This document shows, piece by piece, positions 48,152 to 60,589 of a stretch of DNA of 64,000 nt (positions are counted from its first letter, which is position 1; each line of letters begins with the position of its first letter). The translations under genes were made by a program, and so were the position numbers. The notes below the pieces were generated by a model. That model made no database searches, was not told the origin of the DNA, and saw nothing but the letters and a program-made list of their open reading frames with translations. This stretch comes from Sapria himalayana. Lineage: Eukaryota > Streptophyta > Magnoliopsida > Malpighiales > Rafflesiaceae. The stretch spans positions 335,001-399,000 of the forward strand of contig JAREIK010002450.1 in NCBI GenBank assembly GCA_029783825.1. Direction: 5' to 3'.

Positions 48152-48699
48152 AGATAACACCATATTATGTTTTTCATTTTTTAGTAATGAATTTTAATAT
48201 GGAAAACATGATAAAATAATGTTTTAATACACAAACAAAATTTATTATATTTTAAAATACATTTTCTACATTTTAGTGCATTAATGTAAAAAATATTTAA
48301 GTTTTTAAGTAAAATATTAAATCTCTACCATACTCTGGTTGGGTCTGATCAAGTTGGGAAAACTCGAATCGGGAAAAATGTTTTAATTAACATTTAAATT
48401 TGATTTAATTTGTTTAAATTTAATAATTGATATATTTAGATTTAATTAAATGATGTATTTTTAATTTTTTTTTGCAAAGTTTTTTTTATCTGTGATTCTT
48501 TATCAGCTAGGGTATTCACATAGAATATGGGAGAAAACAAAAATATTTTTTGTTTTGAAAAAAGTGGGTGGTGCATATTAGATTTCATGAGTGTCCCACA
48601 TAATGTTTCTTGTGGTGCGGGACAAAAGAAAAAAGTGTGCACTTGGGTGAGATAGAGAATGAAAAAAAAGAGATAATAAAAATATAAATGAAGTAAAAT

Positions 48700-49655
48700 A
48701 TTCTAATTTATCTAGGAAACTTTGTTCCAAAACAAAAATATTTATGATTTGGTATTATTTTTAAAGATTTTTTAAAATATATATTCAAAACATAAATATT
48801 TATGTTTTGCCATCCTAAATAAGAAAAACATTATTTTTCCAATTTAAAACCAATTTTTTAAAAAAATAACAAAATGCATTATCCAAAATTAGAAAACTGT
48901 GGTTTTCCGATTTCAATAACCACATTAAAAAAAATGAACTAGTGTCATTGTGGTTTTTGAATTCAAAAATAATGTTTTGTTTTGAAATCACATTTAATTT
49001 TTGAAAAGTGGTTTCATGGCTTAATTTTTTTTTTAAAAAATTTGAATATATATATATATACACCTATATAGTATATATATAAACATGTGTGTGTATATAG
49101 ATATATCAATATTTTTATATGAACATATATATATTTATATAGCATCTAAATAAACATATGTGTGTGTGTGCTTATATATATATATATATGGTTATACACA
49201 CACACACACATATATTCATGTTTATTTATATGGTTATACACACACACACACATATATTCATGTTTATATATATGCTATATAAATATATATAAGTTCATAT
49301 AAATATATCGATATATATACACACACATACAGACACAAGTTTATATATATACTCTATAGGTGTGTGTGTGTGTGTGTGTGTGTGAAAACCATTAAACTAC
49401 TTTTCAAAAATGAAAAGTAGTTTCGAAATGAAATAGTTGTGGTGCTATTTTGTTTTTTTTAACGAATTTTCGAAATCAGAAAACAATTTTGCAATTTTTT
49501 TTAATTTGTTTTAAATTGGAAAATCGATGGTTTTTCAATTTAGGGGTCCTAAACATAAATATTTTATGTTTTTGGTATATTTTTTTAAAAAACTTTAAAA
49601 ACAATATCAATACGTATATATTTTTGTTTTAGGACCCCTAAGCAATTTTCCCTTT
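48700..49655. mobile_element. Foldback-type element with ~340-bp inverted arms and palindromic core
   Basis: The left arm (from about 48706) and the inverse of the right arm (to about 49655) align over roughly 340 bp. Shared blocks include CCAAAACAAAAATATTTATG versus CCTAAAACAAAAATATATAC, ACATAAATATTTATGTTT, TTTCCAATTTAAAACCAATT versus TTTCCAATTTAAAACAAATT, and TTTGAAAAGTGGTTTCATGG versus TTTGAAAAGTAGTTTAATGG. The core (49050-49390) is TA/TG repeats, itself palindromic around about 49215. No transposase is present. Confidence 0.75.
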
Positions 49656-50124
49656 TTTTTATATGTGAGGCCAAAATGGGGACTTGTTCCCAGTTCTCAA
49701 GAATCCTCTTTAACAGATGGATTTTTGAAAAAATTGCTCAAAGTTCTCTTACCTTCAAAAAAACTTCATAGTTTCTTTTTTTTTTTAATTTTTGTCTCCT
49801 CTCCTCTGATCAATGGATCAGGTGATGGTTCATATGATTGATATGTTGTGAAAGTGTCATGCTCGAGGTGCTCAAAAATTTCAACAGAATACAAGGAGAA
49901 TCATCGTATTAGTTAGCTCAGATACATAAATGGAATCCTCCAAATATTATATTGGATTGTTATTTATTATTTGTTTTTTTTTTGTAATTTTTAATTGATT
50001 ATATGTATATTCTATCAATATTGGATAGAAAGTAACTAGGCAATATAGATTTAAATAAATTTAATCTAAGTAGAATTAGAATTGAAATTTTTAGTTTTTT
50101 AATATTTTAAAAATAGTTAGAACT
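49656..50124. other. Intergenic sequence before the pyrimidine tract
   Basis: AT-rich with short T runs. No feature is recognised. Confidence 0.5.
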
Positions 50125-53092
50125 TGATTTTTTTTGTCATTATTCTCCTTCCTTTGCTCCTCCTCCTCATTCTTCTACTATATCTCATTTTCATCCTCCT
50201 CATTCTTCTACTATATCTCCTCCTCCTCCTCCTACTCCCTCTTTTTATACCAATTTCTCTTTTTCTATTTCTTCATCTCATTCCTTTTTTTTCTTCTTAT
50301 ATCTTTTCCCTTTGTTCAATTTCTTTTTCTACTCATTGTTTATATTGCTTATATTTTTCTTATTTTTATTCCTATTCTTTTTTTTATACTTTTTCTCCAT
50401 CTTTATATTCCAAGTCTTCTTCCTAATGTTATTATTCCTTGTCACATTCTTTATCTTCTTCCTCCTCTCCCACTTCTTCTCATTCAACTTTTAGTTCATA
50501 TATTTCATCTTTCTTATTTTCTTTTTACTCCTCATCTTTTTCTTATCCTTTTCTTATTCTTCATTTTCATTATCATTTTTGTTCTTATTGTTTTTCAAAT
50601 CTTCTTCCTCATCTTGTTTTTCTTATTATTCTTTTGTTATTTTTATCTATCTTCATTATATTTATCTTATACATCTTTTTCTTTGTATTCCATCATTCAA
50701 CTTCTTCTTATTGATATTTTTTGTCTTTCTTCTTAATGTTCTTTCTCATCTTTTTCATCTACTTCATCTTCTAGTTCTTATTCTTCTTCATATCATTCTT
50801 TTTTTATTTCTTCTTTTCCTTGTTCTTCCTCTTTTTTTTCTTTAACATAGACATAATCATCATCATCAATTTCTTGATATTCTTAATGTTCTTTTTGTTG
50901 TTTTCTTTATCTCTTTTTGTTATTTTTCTTCCTCATCTTCTCATTCTTCTTCATCATCTTCTTATTTTTCTTCCTCTTCATCTCATAATTTGTATTCGTA
51001 TCCTTATTCTTTTTCAATTGCATGTTCATTCTCCTCTTTTTTACTTTTAATATTATAACTACTTCCAGTTCTTTTTCTTCTTATTATTTGCTTTCTTATT
51101 CTTTTCTTTCTTCTTATTCTTTTTTCTTAATCTTTTTCATTTATTACATCTAATTCTTCATTTTCTTTTTATTCATCTTCATTTTCTTTTTCTTTTTCTT
51201 TTTCATCTTTTTCTTCATCATCATTTTTTATATCACAATCAAATTTTCTTCTATTTCTTTTTCCTCTTCTTTTTTGTATCATTCTCTTCTTCTTCTACTT
51301 CTTCTTCATCTTACTTTTATTCTCCTTTTTTTTCTTCTTCTTCTATTATTATTTCTCCTGCTACTACTATTACTTCTTCCACTATATTTTATACTTCTTC
51401 TTCTTATACTATTACTACTTCTATTACTTCTTCTTCTATTACTTTTTCTATTTCTTTTTTTTTCTTCTTATTATCCCTATTGTTATTCTTTTTCAACTTT
51501 TTCTTTTTCTTCATTTTCTTCCTCCTCCTCCTCATCCTCCTCATCCTCTTCTTCTTTTTCTTTATCTTCCTCCTCATCTTCTTCCTATTTCTCCTCATTT
51601 TTATCTTCTTTTCATTATTCGATTCATTCTTTTTCTTCCTATTATTCATCTTGCTCTTCTACTTTTTCTACATCTTTTTTTTACATGTCTTTCCCCTCAT
51701 GTTGTTCTTCCTTGTTAACTTCTTCCTCCTCTTCCACTTCTTCTCATTCAACTTTTAATTCACATTTTTCATCTTTCTCATTTTATTATTGGTACTCTTC
51801 TTCTTAATCATCTTTTTTTATTTGTTATCTTCTTCATGTTCATTATGATCATCATCTTATTCGTGGTCATTACTACTTCTTCTTTCTCTTATTCTTTTTC
51901 TAGTTATTCTCTTGTTCTTTTCCTTTATATTTAATATTATTATCATCATCTTCTTATTCATATTCTTCTTCTTCTATTTTTTTTCTACATCTCTTACTTC
52001 TTCTACTTCATATTTCTTAGCTTCAACTTTTATCTTTCTTTCTTCCCTTTTCTCTTCTTTATCATCATCTTTATCTTCTTCTTTTTCTTCCTATTCTTCT
52101 TATTCTTCTTGTTTTTTTTTCTTCTACTTTTTCTTTTTCTATTTTTTTATTTTCTATTGCTTCTTTTTCTTTCTCATTTCCTTATCATCATTATCTTTTT
52201 CTTATTTATTTCTTTTTCATCTTAATTATTATTATTATTATTCTTCTTCTTCTTGATCATCATCATCAAAATTATATTCTTTATCAAAATATATATTATT
52301 ATTATTATCCTTATTATTATTATCATTATCACTATTATCTTCTTCCTCATCTTCATCATCTTTTTATTTCTATTTTTTTTGTATTATACTTCTTTTACTA
52401 TTTATGTTTCTTCCTCCTAATTTTTTTTTATTTTATTCTTCTTCCACTTTTTTCTTCTTCATTTTCTTTTTCTTATTCACTTTCTTCTTTTTCGCATTTT
52501 TTTCTTTTTCATTTTCTTCTTCCTCTTATTCTTTTTCCTCATTTACTTTGTCCTCATCTTTTTATTTTTATTGTCATTCTTCCTATTTCAATATCTTTTC
52601 ATCATATTCATTTTTCTGTTTTTTTATTCATCTTATTCTTTCTCATCATCATCATCATCATCTTCTTCTTCTTCTATTTTGTCTTATTTCTTTTCATTTT
52701 CTTCCTCATTATTTTATTCTCTCTTCTTCTTCTTAATTATTCTGCTCTTCTTCATGTTTTTTTTCTTATTCTTATACTATTTCTTCTTCTTCTTATTCTA
52801 TTATTTTATTTATTGTTCATGTTCTTCTACTTATTTTTCTACTCCTTTTTTCCTATTCATGTTTGTTTTATCTTCTTCTTCCTTTATTATTATTATTATT
52901 AATATTAAGCATCATCATCATCAAGTTTTACTTTCTCATTGTCTTTTTCATCCTCTTGTTCTTTATTTTCATGTTCATCTTCTTCTTATTCATACTTTTT
53001 TTATTCAACTTTTTCTTCATTATCTTCTTTTTCCTTTTCTTCCTCTTCTTTTTTATAATTATTCTTCTCATTTTTCATTTTCTTTTGCTTCT
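50125..53092 (+). repeat. Giant degenerate pyrimidine tract 1 (TTC/TTA/CAT type)
   Basis: About 3 kb in which almost every base on the + strand is T or C, with scattered A: TTCTTCTTATTCTTC, CATCATCATC, TCCTCCTCC. Long open frames of Phe/Leu/Ser/Ile only are artefacts. The minus strand is a purine (GAA/AAG) tract. Confidence 0.95.
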
Positions 53093-53865
53093 TGTGTATT
53101 AGTACATAAGAATTTGAATAAACTGCTTCTTGGAAGTTGTTGTGTATTAGTGATAAGTTAGTGTTGCAATTAATTATCTAAAATGATATTATAAAATACT
53201 AGTACACCAAATTTTATTAAAAGTGATAAATTAATAATATTTTGGATGAAAATAGTAAACAATATCTCATTATGGAATGTGACCATGCCAACACTAATAT
53301 ACTAAATCTCATTAAAACTATAAAATTAAATATATCTAGGCAGGAATAATACTAAAGTATTGGAACACCTTGAAAGTTCTTAGATTGCATTCAAATATCT
53401 TAAATGATAAAATCTACTATTAATTATATGAAATGATAATATAAATACTAATATAGTAAATTTTATTATAAGTGTTATGGAAGAGAATAGTTTACCAAAT
53501 CTCAATAGGAGATGTGACCAAATCAATATTAATATACTAGAACTTATTAGAACTTTGAAGTTAAATATATTTTAGTGGGAATAGTACTAATATAATGAAT
53601 CACCTTGGAAGTTCTATTTGTGCATTCAAATATAATAAATAATAAAATTTGCTATTAATTATCTGAAATGATAATATAAATACTAGTATACTAAATTTCA
53701 TTAAAAGTTATTAAGTTAAAAGTGTTTTGGATTAAAATAGTACATCATATGTCATTAGGAGATGTGACCATATCAGCACTAATATATTAGATCTCATTAG
53801 AACTCTAAAGTTAAATATATTTAGATGGGAATTGTACTAACATGATGGATCACCATTGAAGTTTT
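53093..53865. repeat. ~240-bp tandem repeat, three diverged copies
   Basis: Unit starts TGGAAGTT / TGAAAGTT / TGGAAGTT lie at 53131, 53371 and 53606, with a fourth partial start at about 53857. Each unit has ATTAATTAT.T.AAATGATA, then TTTTATTA.AAGT.(A/T)T, GGA.ATGTGACCA.(A/G)TC and GGGAAT.GTACTAA. It separates the two pyrimidine tracts. Confidence 0.85.
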
Positions 53866-56800
53866 TCATCTTTTTTTTTCTTCTCACTTGCCTTCCTCCT
53901 CTCCCCCATTTTCTTCTTCATATTCTTATTCTTTATCTTTTTATTTCTCTTATTTTTATTAACATTCTTCTTCTTGTTCATTATCATCTTCTTCTTATTC
54001 TTTTTCTTTTTTTTTCTTTTCTTTTACTTTTTTTTTACTCTTTTCACTTTTTTTACTTCTCTTACTTTTTTTTTTTTGGTTTCGTTTTTTTCTTTTTTTT
54101 TTCTTTTTATTTCTTTTTTTCTTCTTCTTTTTTTCATTTTTTTTCCCTTTTTTTCCCTATTTTTCCTTTTTTTCCATTTTCCCCCTATTTTTCCTTTATT
54201 TTTCATTTTTTTTTCCTTTATTTCCCTTTTTTTCATTTTTTTCCCTTTTTTCTTTTTTTTCCCATTTTTTTTCCTTTTCCCGCTCCCCCCCCCCCTTTTT
54301 CTTTTCCCCCATTTTTTCCTTTTTCACCTTTTTCCCTTTTTCCCCCCCATTTCCCCATTTTTTCCCTTTTTTCCATTTCTCCCTTTCTCCCTTACCCCCC
54401 TTTCCCCCTTTCTCCCTTTCACCCCCCCACCCCGCCCTTCTTTTCTTTTTCCTTTTTTTTCTTTTTATTCTTCATCTACCTCCTCTTCTCCCTCTTCTTC
54501 TTTTTATTGTTATGTTTGCTGTTCTCATTCTTGTTCTTCCTATTATTTTTCTTCTTCTTATTCTTTCTCATTTTCAATTTATTTTTTCCTCCTCCTCCTC
54601 CTCCTTCCTTTTCTTCTTTAATTTATTCTTTCTTATTCTTATTCTTTATCTTATTATCTCCCTTCTTTTTTTTCTTATTGTTCATTATTATTATTATTAT
54701 TCTTCTTTATTTTCTTCTTCCTCTTCATATTATTTTTGAGCTTCTTCTTTATGTTCTTTTATTTCCACTTCTTAATCTTCCTCATCTTCTTCATCCAATT
54801 CTTTTTTTTGTCTTCTTATTCTTATTCTCATTCTCATTTTTAGTCTTATTCTTCTTATTCATATTTTTTTTATTCATCCTTTTTATCATCATCATCATCT
54901 TTTTATTCTTCTTCCTCTGTTACATCTTCTTCATCTTCATTTTTTATTCTTCTACTTCTTTTTGTTTATCTCAATGTTCTTCTTGGTCTTCTTTTTTTCT
55001 TCTTTCTCTATTTTTTCTTCATCATCTTATTTTTCAAGTTTTTCTTTTGCTTCTTCTTTCTCTACTTATTCTCCTTTTTCTTCCTCATCATCTTCTTTTT
55101 CTTCTTATTTTTCATCATTCTTATTACTATCTACTACTACTATTTCTTCTTCTTCCTCTCATCATTCTTCTCTTTCTTCTTCTTCTTTTACTTTCTCTCA
55201 TTATTCTTCATCGTCATTATCATTATCTTCTCCTTCTTCATTTTCTTCATCATTATCATCTTTTTCTTATTCTTATTCTTCTTCATATTCTTTCTTATTT
55301 TCTTATTTTTTTTATTTTCTTATTTTTTTCTTCTTCTTGACCTTTCCCTTCTTCTTTGCATTCTTTTTTATCCCCCTTTTATTCTTTTTCTGCATATCCT
55401 TCCTTCTCATCTTCTTCTTTATTTTTTATTCTTCTTCATTTTTTTATTACTCTTCTTATTTTAAATCTCTTCTTCTTCATTTTGTTCTTGTTCATCTTCT
55501 TCCTCCTCTTATTTTTTTTTATAAATTTATTATTCTTTTATTTCTCCTTCTTAATTCTATTTATTGTTCTTTTTGTTCTTCATGTTCTTTATTTTATGTT
55601 GCTATTATTTTTATTTTTATTCTACTACTTTATAGTTTTATTCATCTTTTTCTTCATCATCATCATCATCATTACCATGATCATCAATATCTTCTTCTTT
55701 CTTTGTCGCTTCCTCATAATCATTTTTATCTTTTTCTTCTTCTTTAACTTGTTCTTGCTCATCTTTTTCTTCATATTCCTCCTTTTTATTCTTTATCCTC
55801 TACTTATTCTTCCTATTATTATTCTTCATTTTTTGTTCTTTTTCTTTTATATCTTCTTCTTCTACCATTACTTCATCATCTTATTCATCTTCTTGTTCCC
55901 TGTCTTCTTCTTTATCATCAATATCATCATCATCATGTTCTTCTTCTTTTTTTTTCTCTTCCTCTTAGTCCTCTTTATCTTCTTTTTCTTATTCTTCTTT
56001 CTCATCTTCTTCTTCCTCATCATCATCATCATCATCATTTTGTTATTATTTTTTTTTCTTTTTATTTTTCTTCTTTATCATCTTCTTATTTTTTCTATTA
56101 TACTTCTTCATCTACTTTATCTTCTTTTTCTTATTCATTTTCGTATTCATGTACTTCTTCTTCAACTTATTATTCTTCCTTAATTTTTTGTTGCTCCTTA
56201 TCATCATATTCTTTCTTTTCTTTTTCTTATTCTTATTCTTTTTTATTTTCTTTTCTTTGTTCTCATCTTATTCATTAGTATATTATTGTTTCTTTTCTTA
56301 TTCTTATTATTATTCTTCTTCTTTATCATGATCTTTTTCGTCTTCTTATTCTTTTTATTTTTATCCTCCTTCCAAGTTTCATTCTTGTGATTTTCCATCA
56401 TCTTATTTTTCTTCTTATTCATCATATTCAAATTCTTTTTTTTTTTCATCTTCTTTTTGTTTTTAATATTATTATTCTTCTTCATTTTCTTTTTCTTTTT
56501 CTTCCACTTCTTTAATTTCTTCCCCTTTTGTTCTTCTTAATCTTTTTCTCCTTCTTCATATTATTCTTTTTCTCTTTCTTATTCCTCTTTATATATTTTT
56601 TATTCTTCTTATTCCTCAACTTATTTCTATTCTTCTTTTTCTTATCCTTTCCTTTTCTTCTTGTCCATTCATCTTATGCTTTTTCATTTTCTTCTATTTC
56701 ATCTTTCTATTTTCTCCTCCTCCTCTTCCTTCCTACTATTATTCTTATTTTTCATATTATTTTTCTTCTGCTTTTTATTTTTTCTCTTTTTCTATTTCTT

Positions 56801-58147
56801 TTTCATATTATTCTTCTACATTTTTTTCTTATTCTAATTTTTCTTTTTCTTCTTCTTAATTTTCTTTTTTTTATTATTCTTCCTTTTCTTATTATAATTA
56901 TTATTCTTCTTATTTTTTTTCATCCTCCTCATATCATTCTCTTTCTTTTTCATTATCTTATCATCCTCTTGTTCTTTCTTTTTTTCTTCTTCCTTTTTTG
57001 TTATTCTTATTCTTTGTGTTCCTATTTCTCTTCTTCTTATTGTTCTTTATCATTTTCTTCCTCATTTTCTTCATCCTCTTCTACTCCTTCCACTTATTTA
57101 TCTTCCTCCTCTTTTTCTTGCACATCTTTTTCCTCTTATTGTTCTTATTTTGTCTTTTTGTTCTTCCATTTGACAATTCTCACCGCCACCACCACTAGCA
57201 TCATCATTATTATCATCATTATCTTCTTCTTCTTCTTCTTCCTCTTTTTCTTCTTCAAATTCCTCTTATGTTGCTTCTCCTTCTTATTCTTCATCATTTT
57301 CTTCATCATTCCCTTCTTATTATTCAATGTCCCCATCATCATCATAGTCATCATCTTCATCTTTATTATAATATCTTGCCCTTTTTTCTTTTTTATCATC
57401 ATCATAACCTTATTTTTCTTCTTTTTTCATCATTTTTTCATAATCATCGTACTCTTCTTGTTCATCAATTTTCTTTTCTTCATTTGCTTCTTCTTCTTCA
57501 TCATCATCATTATATATTCTTCTACTTCTTGTTCTTCTCCTCCTTGATCTACTTCTTATCCCCACCCTTATTTTTCTTCTTCTTTTATCATCATCTTCTA
57601 CTTTTTCTTCTTCATTTTATACATCTTCTTCTTCTATGTTTACTTCTTTGTCTACATCTTCTTATTATTCTTTATTCTTTTTCCTCTTCATCTTCTTTCT
57701 CTTCTTCCACTTCATTTTCTTACTCTTCTTCCACTTCATTTTCTTTTTCATCACCACCATCATCATAATCATCATCTTCTTCTTTATTTTTTATTTTTAT
57801 TTTTTTTATTTTTCATTTGTTTCTTCATAATCTTCTTATTTTTCCTCCTCTTATTCTTCTTCTACGTCCTCCTCCTCCTCATCTTTTTTTTCTCTTCTTC
57901 TCATTCTTCATATTTTCTTCTTTACATTTTCATCTTATTATTATTATTATTTTTTTCTTATCCATCTTTTTATCTTCTTTCTTTTCTTATTCATCTTCTT
58001 TTTCATGATCTTTTTCTTTCCTTTCTTCTTTTTTCTCATTTTATTATTGCTCATCATCTTCTTATTGTTCTTCTTCTTTATTTTCTTTTTCTTCTTCCTA
58101 ACCTTTTTCTTCTTTCTCATCATTTTCTTCCACGTACTCCTCCTCTC
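53866..58147 (+). repeat. Giant degenerate pyrimidine tract 2
   Basis: About 4.3 kb with the same strand polarity as tract 1. A sub-block at about 54010-54450 is dominated by T and C homopolymers, including a run of 11 or more C near 54285. CAT triplet clusters are scattered (for example near 55655 and 56020). No gene; a 494-codon open frame here is pure low complexity. Confidence 0.95.
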
Positions 58148-60589
58148 CTTATGTTAAGATTGACTCATACATTATATGAGATCTTGGATGATAGCTACTA
58201 TGGAAAAAGAAGTTGTGATCTAAAGAATAGGCATTGTGAAATGGTGATTTCAATATTTGGTTCATACGCATCATGACTGCCTCAATATAATACGTTATTC
58301 TTGTAAGTTGTGACAATATCTTTTGTATTGCACCACAAGTTATTGTCATGACATGAACCATGTTATTGTGAATAAAGTAGTATCATGACATCAACATGTT
58401 TTTTGCAACTCTATTTATTACTAAGACACTGAATAATTATCTTTGCTATTGCTCTGATAGGAAATATATTTCCACTCATCTACTTAGTATTTACATTCAT
58501 TATTTAGGTGATTAGTAAATCTACTATTGTAGGAATAAATAAAAACACACCACGTGTTAACATAGAATAATAATAGTAGTGATTTATTATTTACACCCTG
58601 TCACCCCATGTGCCCCCTCTTTTGTGTGAATCTCTCTATGTATGTGGGTGTGCTTGTTCTCTTTCTTACAACTTAACTATTGTGACATCATATTTCCCAC
58701 GGGGTCCCATTCATTCCATCACATAATACAATGTGCGATAAAATAAAATTTTCTCAAATGTACAATACATTTTTTTTCAGTTTACATTTTATTTGCTTGG
58801 CGGAATAAAGAAAACACACAACATATTATTTAAGCCACAACCGGCTTTCCTTCACATGTGCGATTTCGTATGTGGATCTGTCATCTGTCTTAGACTCGTA
58901 CCATAAAATGGGTCCCACAACGGAGTGAGCAAAGCTTAGTATGGTAAACTCTTTCAGCGTTACTCCCTACCTAAGTGCACGTAAAACGTCATGAATATAT
59001 ATCAATACTCATTCAAGTACAATGTTTATATGAATGTAATTATAGATGAAATATTTATATGCTCATATTCTTGAGTCTCATCACTCTTTCAAACATGCCG
59101 AAACCAAGTGTGACATATTATATATATGGATATATATATAAATATTTATTTTTTTGGAATTATTCCAAAAAATATGGACCTCCTCCGAAAAACATATTGG
59201 ACATTTATCTGAATAAAATATGATTTTTTTGGATTTACTTTGAGAAATAAATACCGCCATAACTATGCCTGGACATTGTCCTAATTCGAGTTCACAATCT
59301 ATAATAATCATGTACCAAATAAAATCCCGCGCAACTCAATCTAGACGTTGTTCCAATTCGAGTTCGCTAAATACCATCCATATACCTTTATATATATATC
59401 ATGCACCCATCCATGTATATGAAATGTTCCCGTGCGTATGAAATGCAATTATGTCATTTCCAATTTAACCTATGTTTCAGACATAATTATAATAATTCAA
59501 ATCTAATTCGTCATGCACTAACAATTATTAACGAAATAACGAAACTTTTCACTAATTAATTATTTCCAATAAATTTTCTAACAATTCTAATTGAAATATA
59601 AAACATGATCATTTCTGCCATTAAATAGAAAAAAATTCTGATAAGAGAAAATCACTACCTTTCAGAAAATTTCACAGAAATATTATAAATTTGATATAAA
59701 TGTGAAAATCTCGTTGTGTTGAGTAACTTTAGTTCTTGGATTACTTCATTCTAATTTCAGGATAATCCATTATGAATAAAAGAAGATTCACGAATATTTT
59801 TATTTTGTACTATCTCCCTCCCTCCAGTCCTAAACTTTTTTTTTTCCAGCCTTTCTTTTGTTTTCCGAATTTCTGATGTTTCTTTTTATTTATTTATTTA
59901 TTTATTATTTATTATCATTAATTAATAATATTAATATTTTTTTTGTTGACACCTGGACAACCGACTGACCGCTCGTGCATGCATAGCCACGTGTGGACTA
60001 CGTGGTGCGGTTTTTCGATTGATCAAAATTTTGTTTATTCTAATAATTATTTAATTAAATAAAAATATAACAAATTCTGATTTTCTAAGAATTTAACGAA
60101 ATTTGACACCGTAGTTATATTTTTCAAGACGAATTTAATAATGACATCTATTTTATCATTATGGCTCTAAAATTTTCAGTTTATTTTCTATTATTTCAAA
60201 ATTACCATTTTGCCCTTTTTCCAGAAATCAAATTATGTTAGTTATTTATTCATTTTTTTAAGATTTCACATTCACTCATCCTTAAAGAATTTCGTCCCAA
60301 AATTCCCACAATTACACCTTTATACTTATAAACATATTATAAAGTTAAATAATTATTAAATTATTAAATTATTTTCAAATAAAAAAAAGATAAGCAACAC
60401 ACATCATGTCTTTATGTTTCTATGTTGCTTCTTCTATTCCTTGATGCTGTCATATAACTTTAAATGATTCGCACTGCATTTCTTTAAATGTTCCATCTGC
60501 GTCAAAAACTAGTTCGCCCCAATCCATTACATGAGTTGGATCAAAAATATATTTTCTATAGCATATATATACTACATACCATAGATTTG
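58148..60589. other. Low-repeat intergenic sequence
   Basis: No gene is recognised. A short block at about 59945-60015 is GC-richer and contains CCACGTGTGG (G-box core CACGTG) and GTGGACTACGTGG. TTTATTTA repeats lie near 59885-59915. The minus-strand piece at about 60380-60545 (MDWGELVFDADGTF) may be interior sequence of the CACTA relative that follows. Confidence 0.45.

Noticed and set aside
50124..58008. Many open frames up to 494 codons made of Phe, Leu, Ser, Ile and Tyr
   Set aside because: A T/C-only strand rarely forms stop codons; all three + frames are open together, as expected of a pyrimidine tract. The apparent membrane proteins are artefacts.
58149..58361. 70-codon minus-strand frame after pyrimidine tract 2
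   Set aside because: No recognisable motif; length is within chance for this composition.
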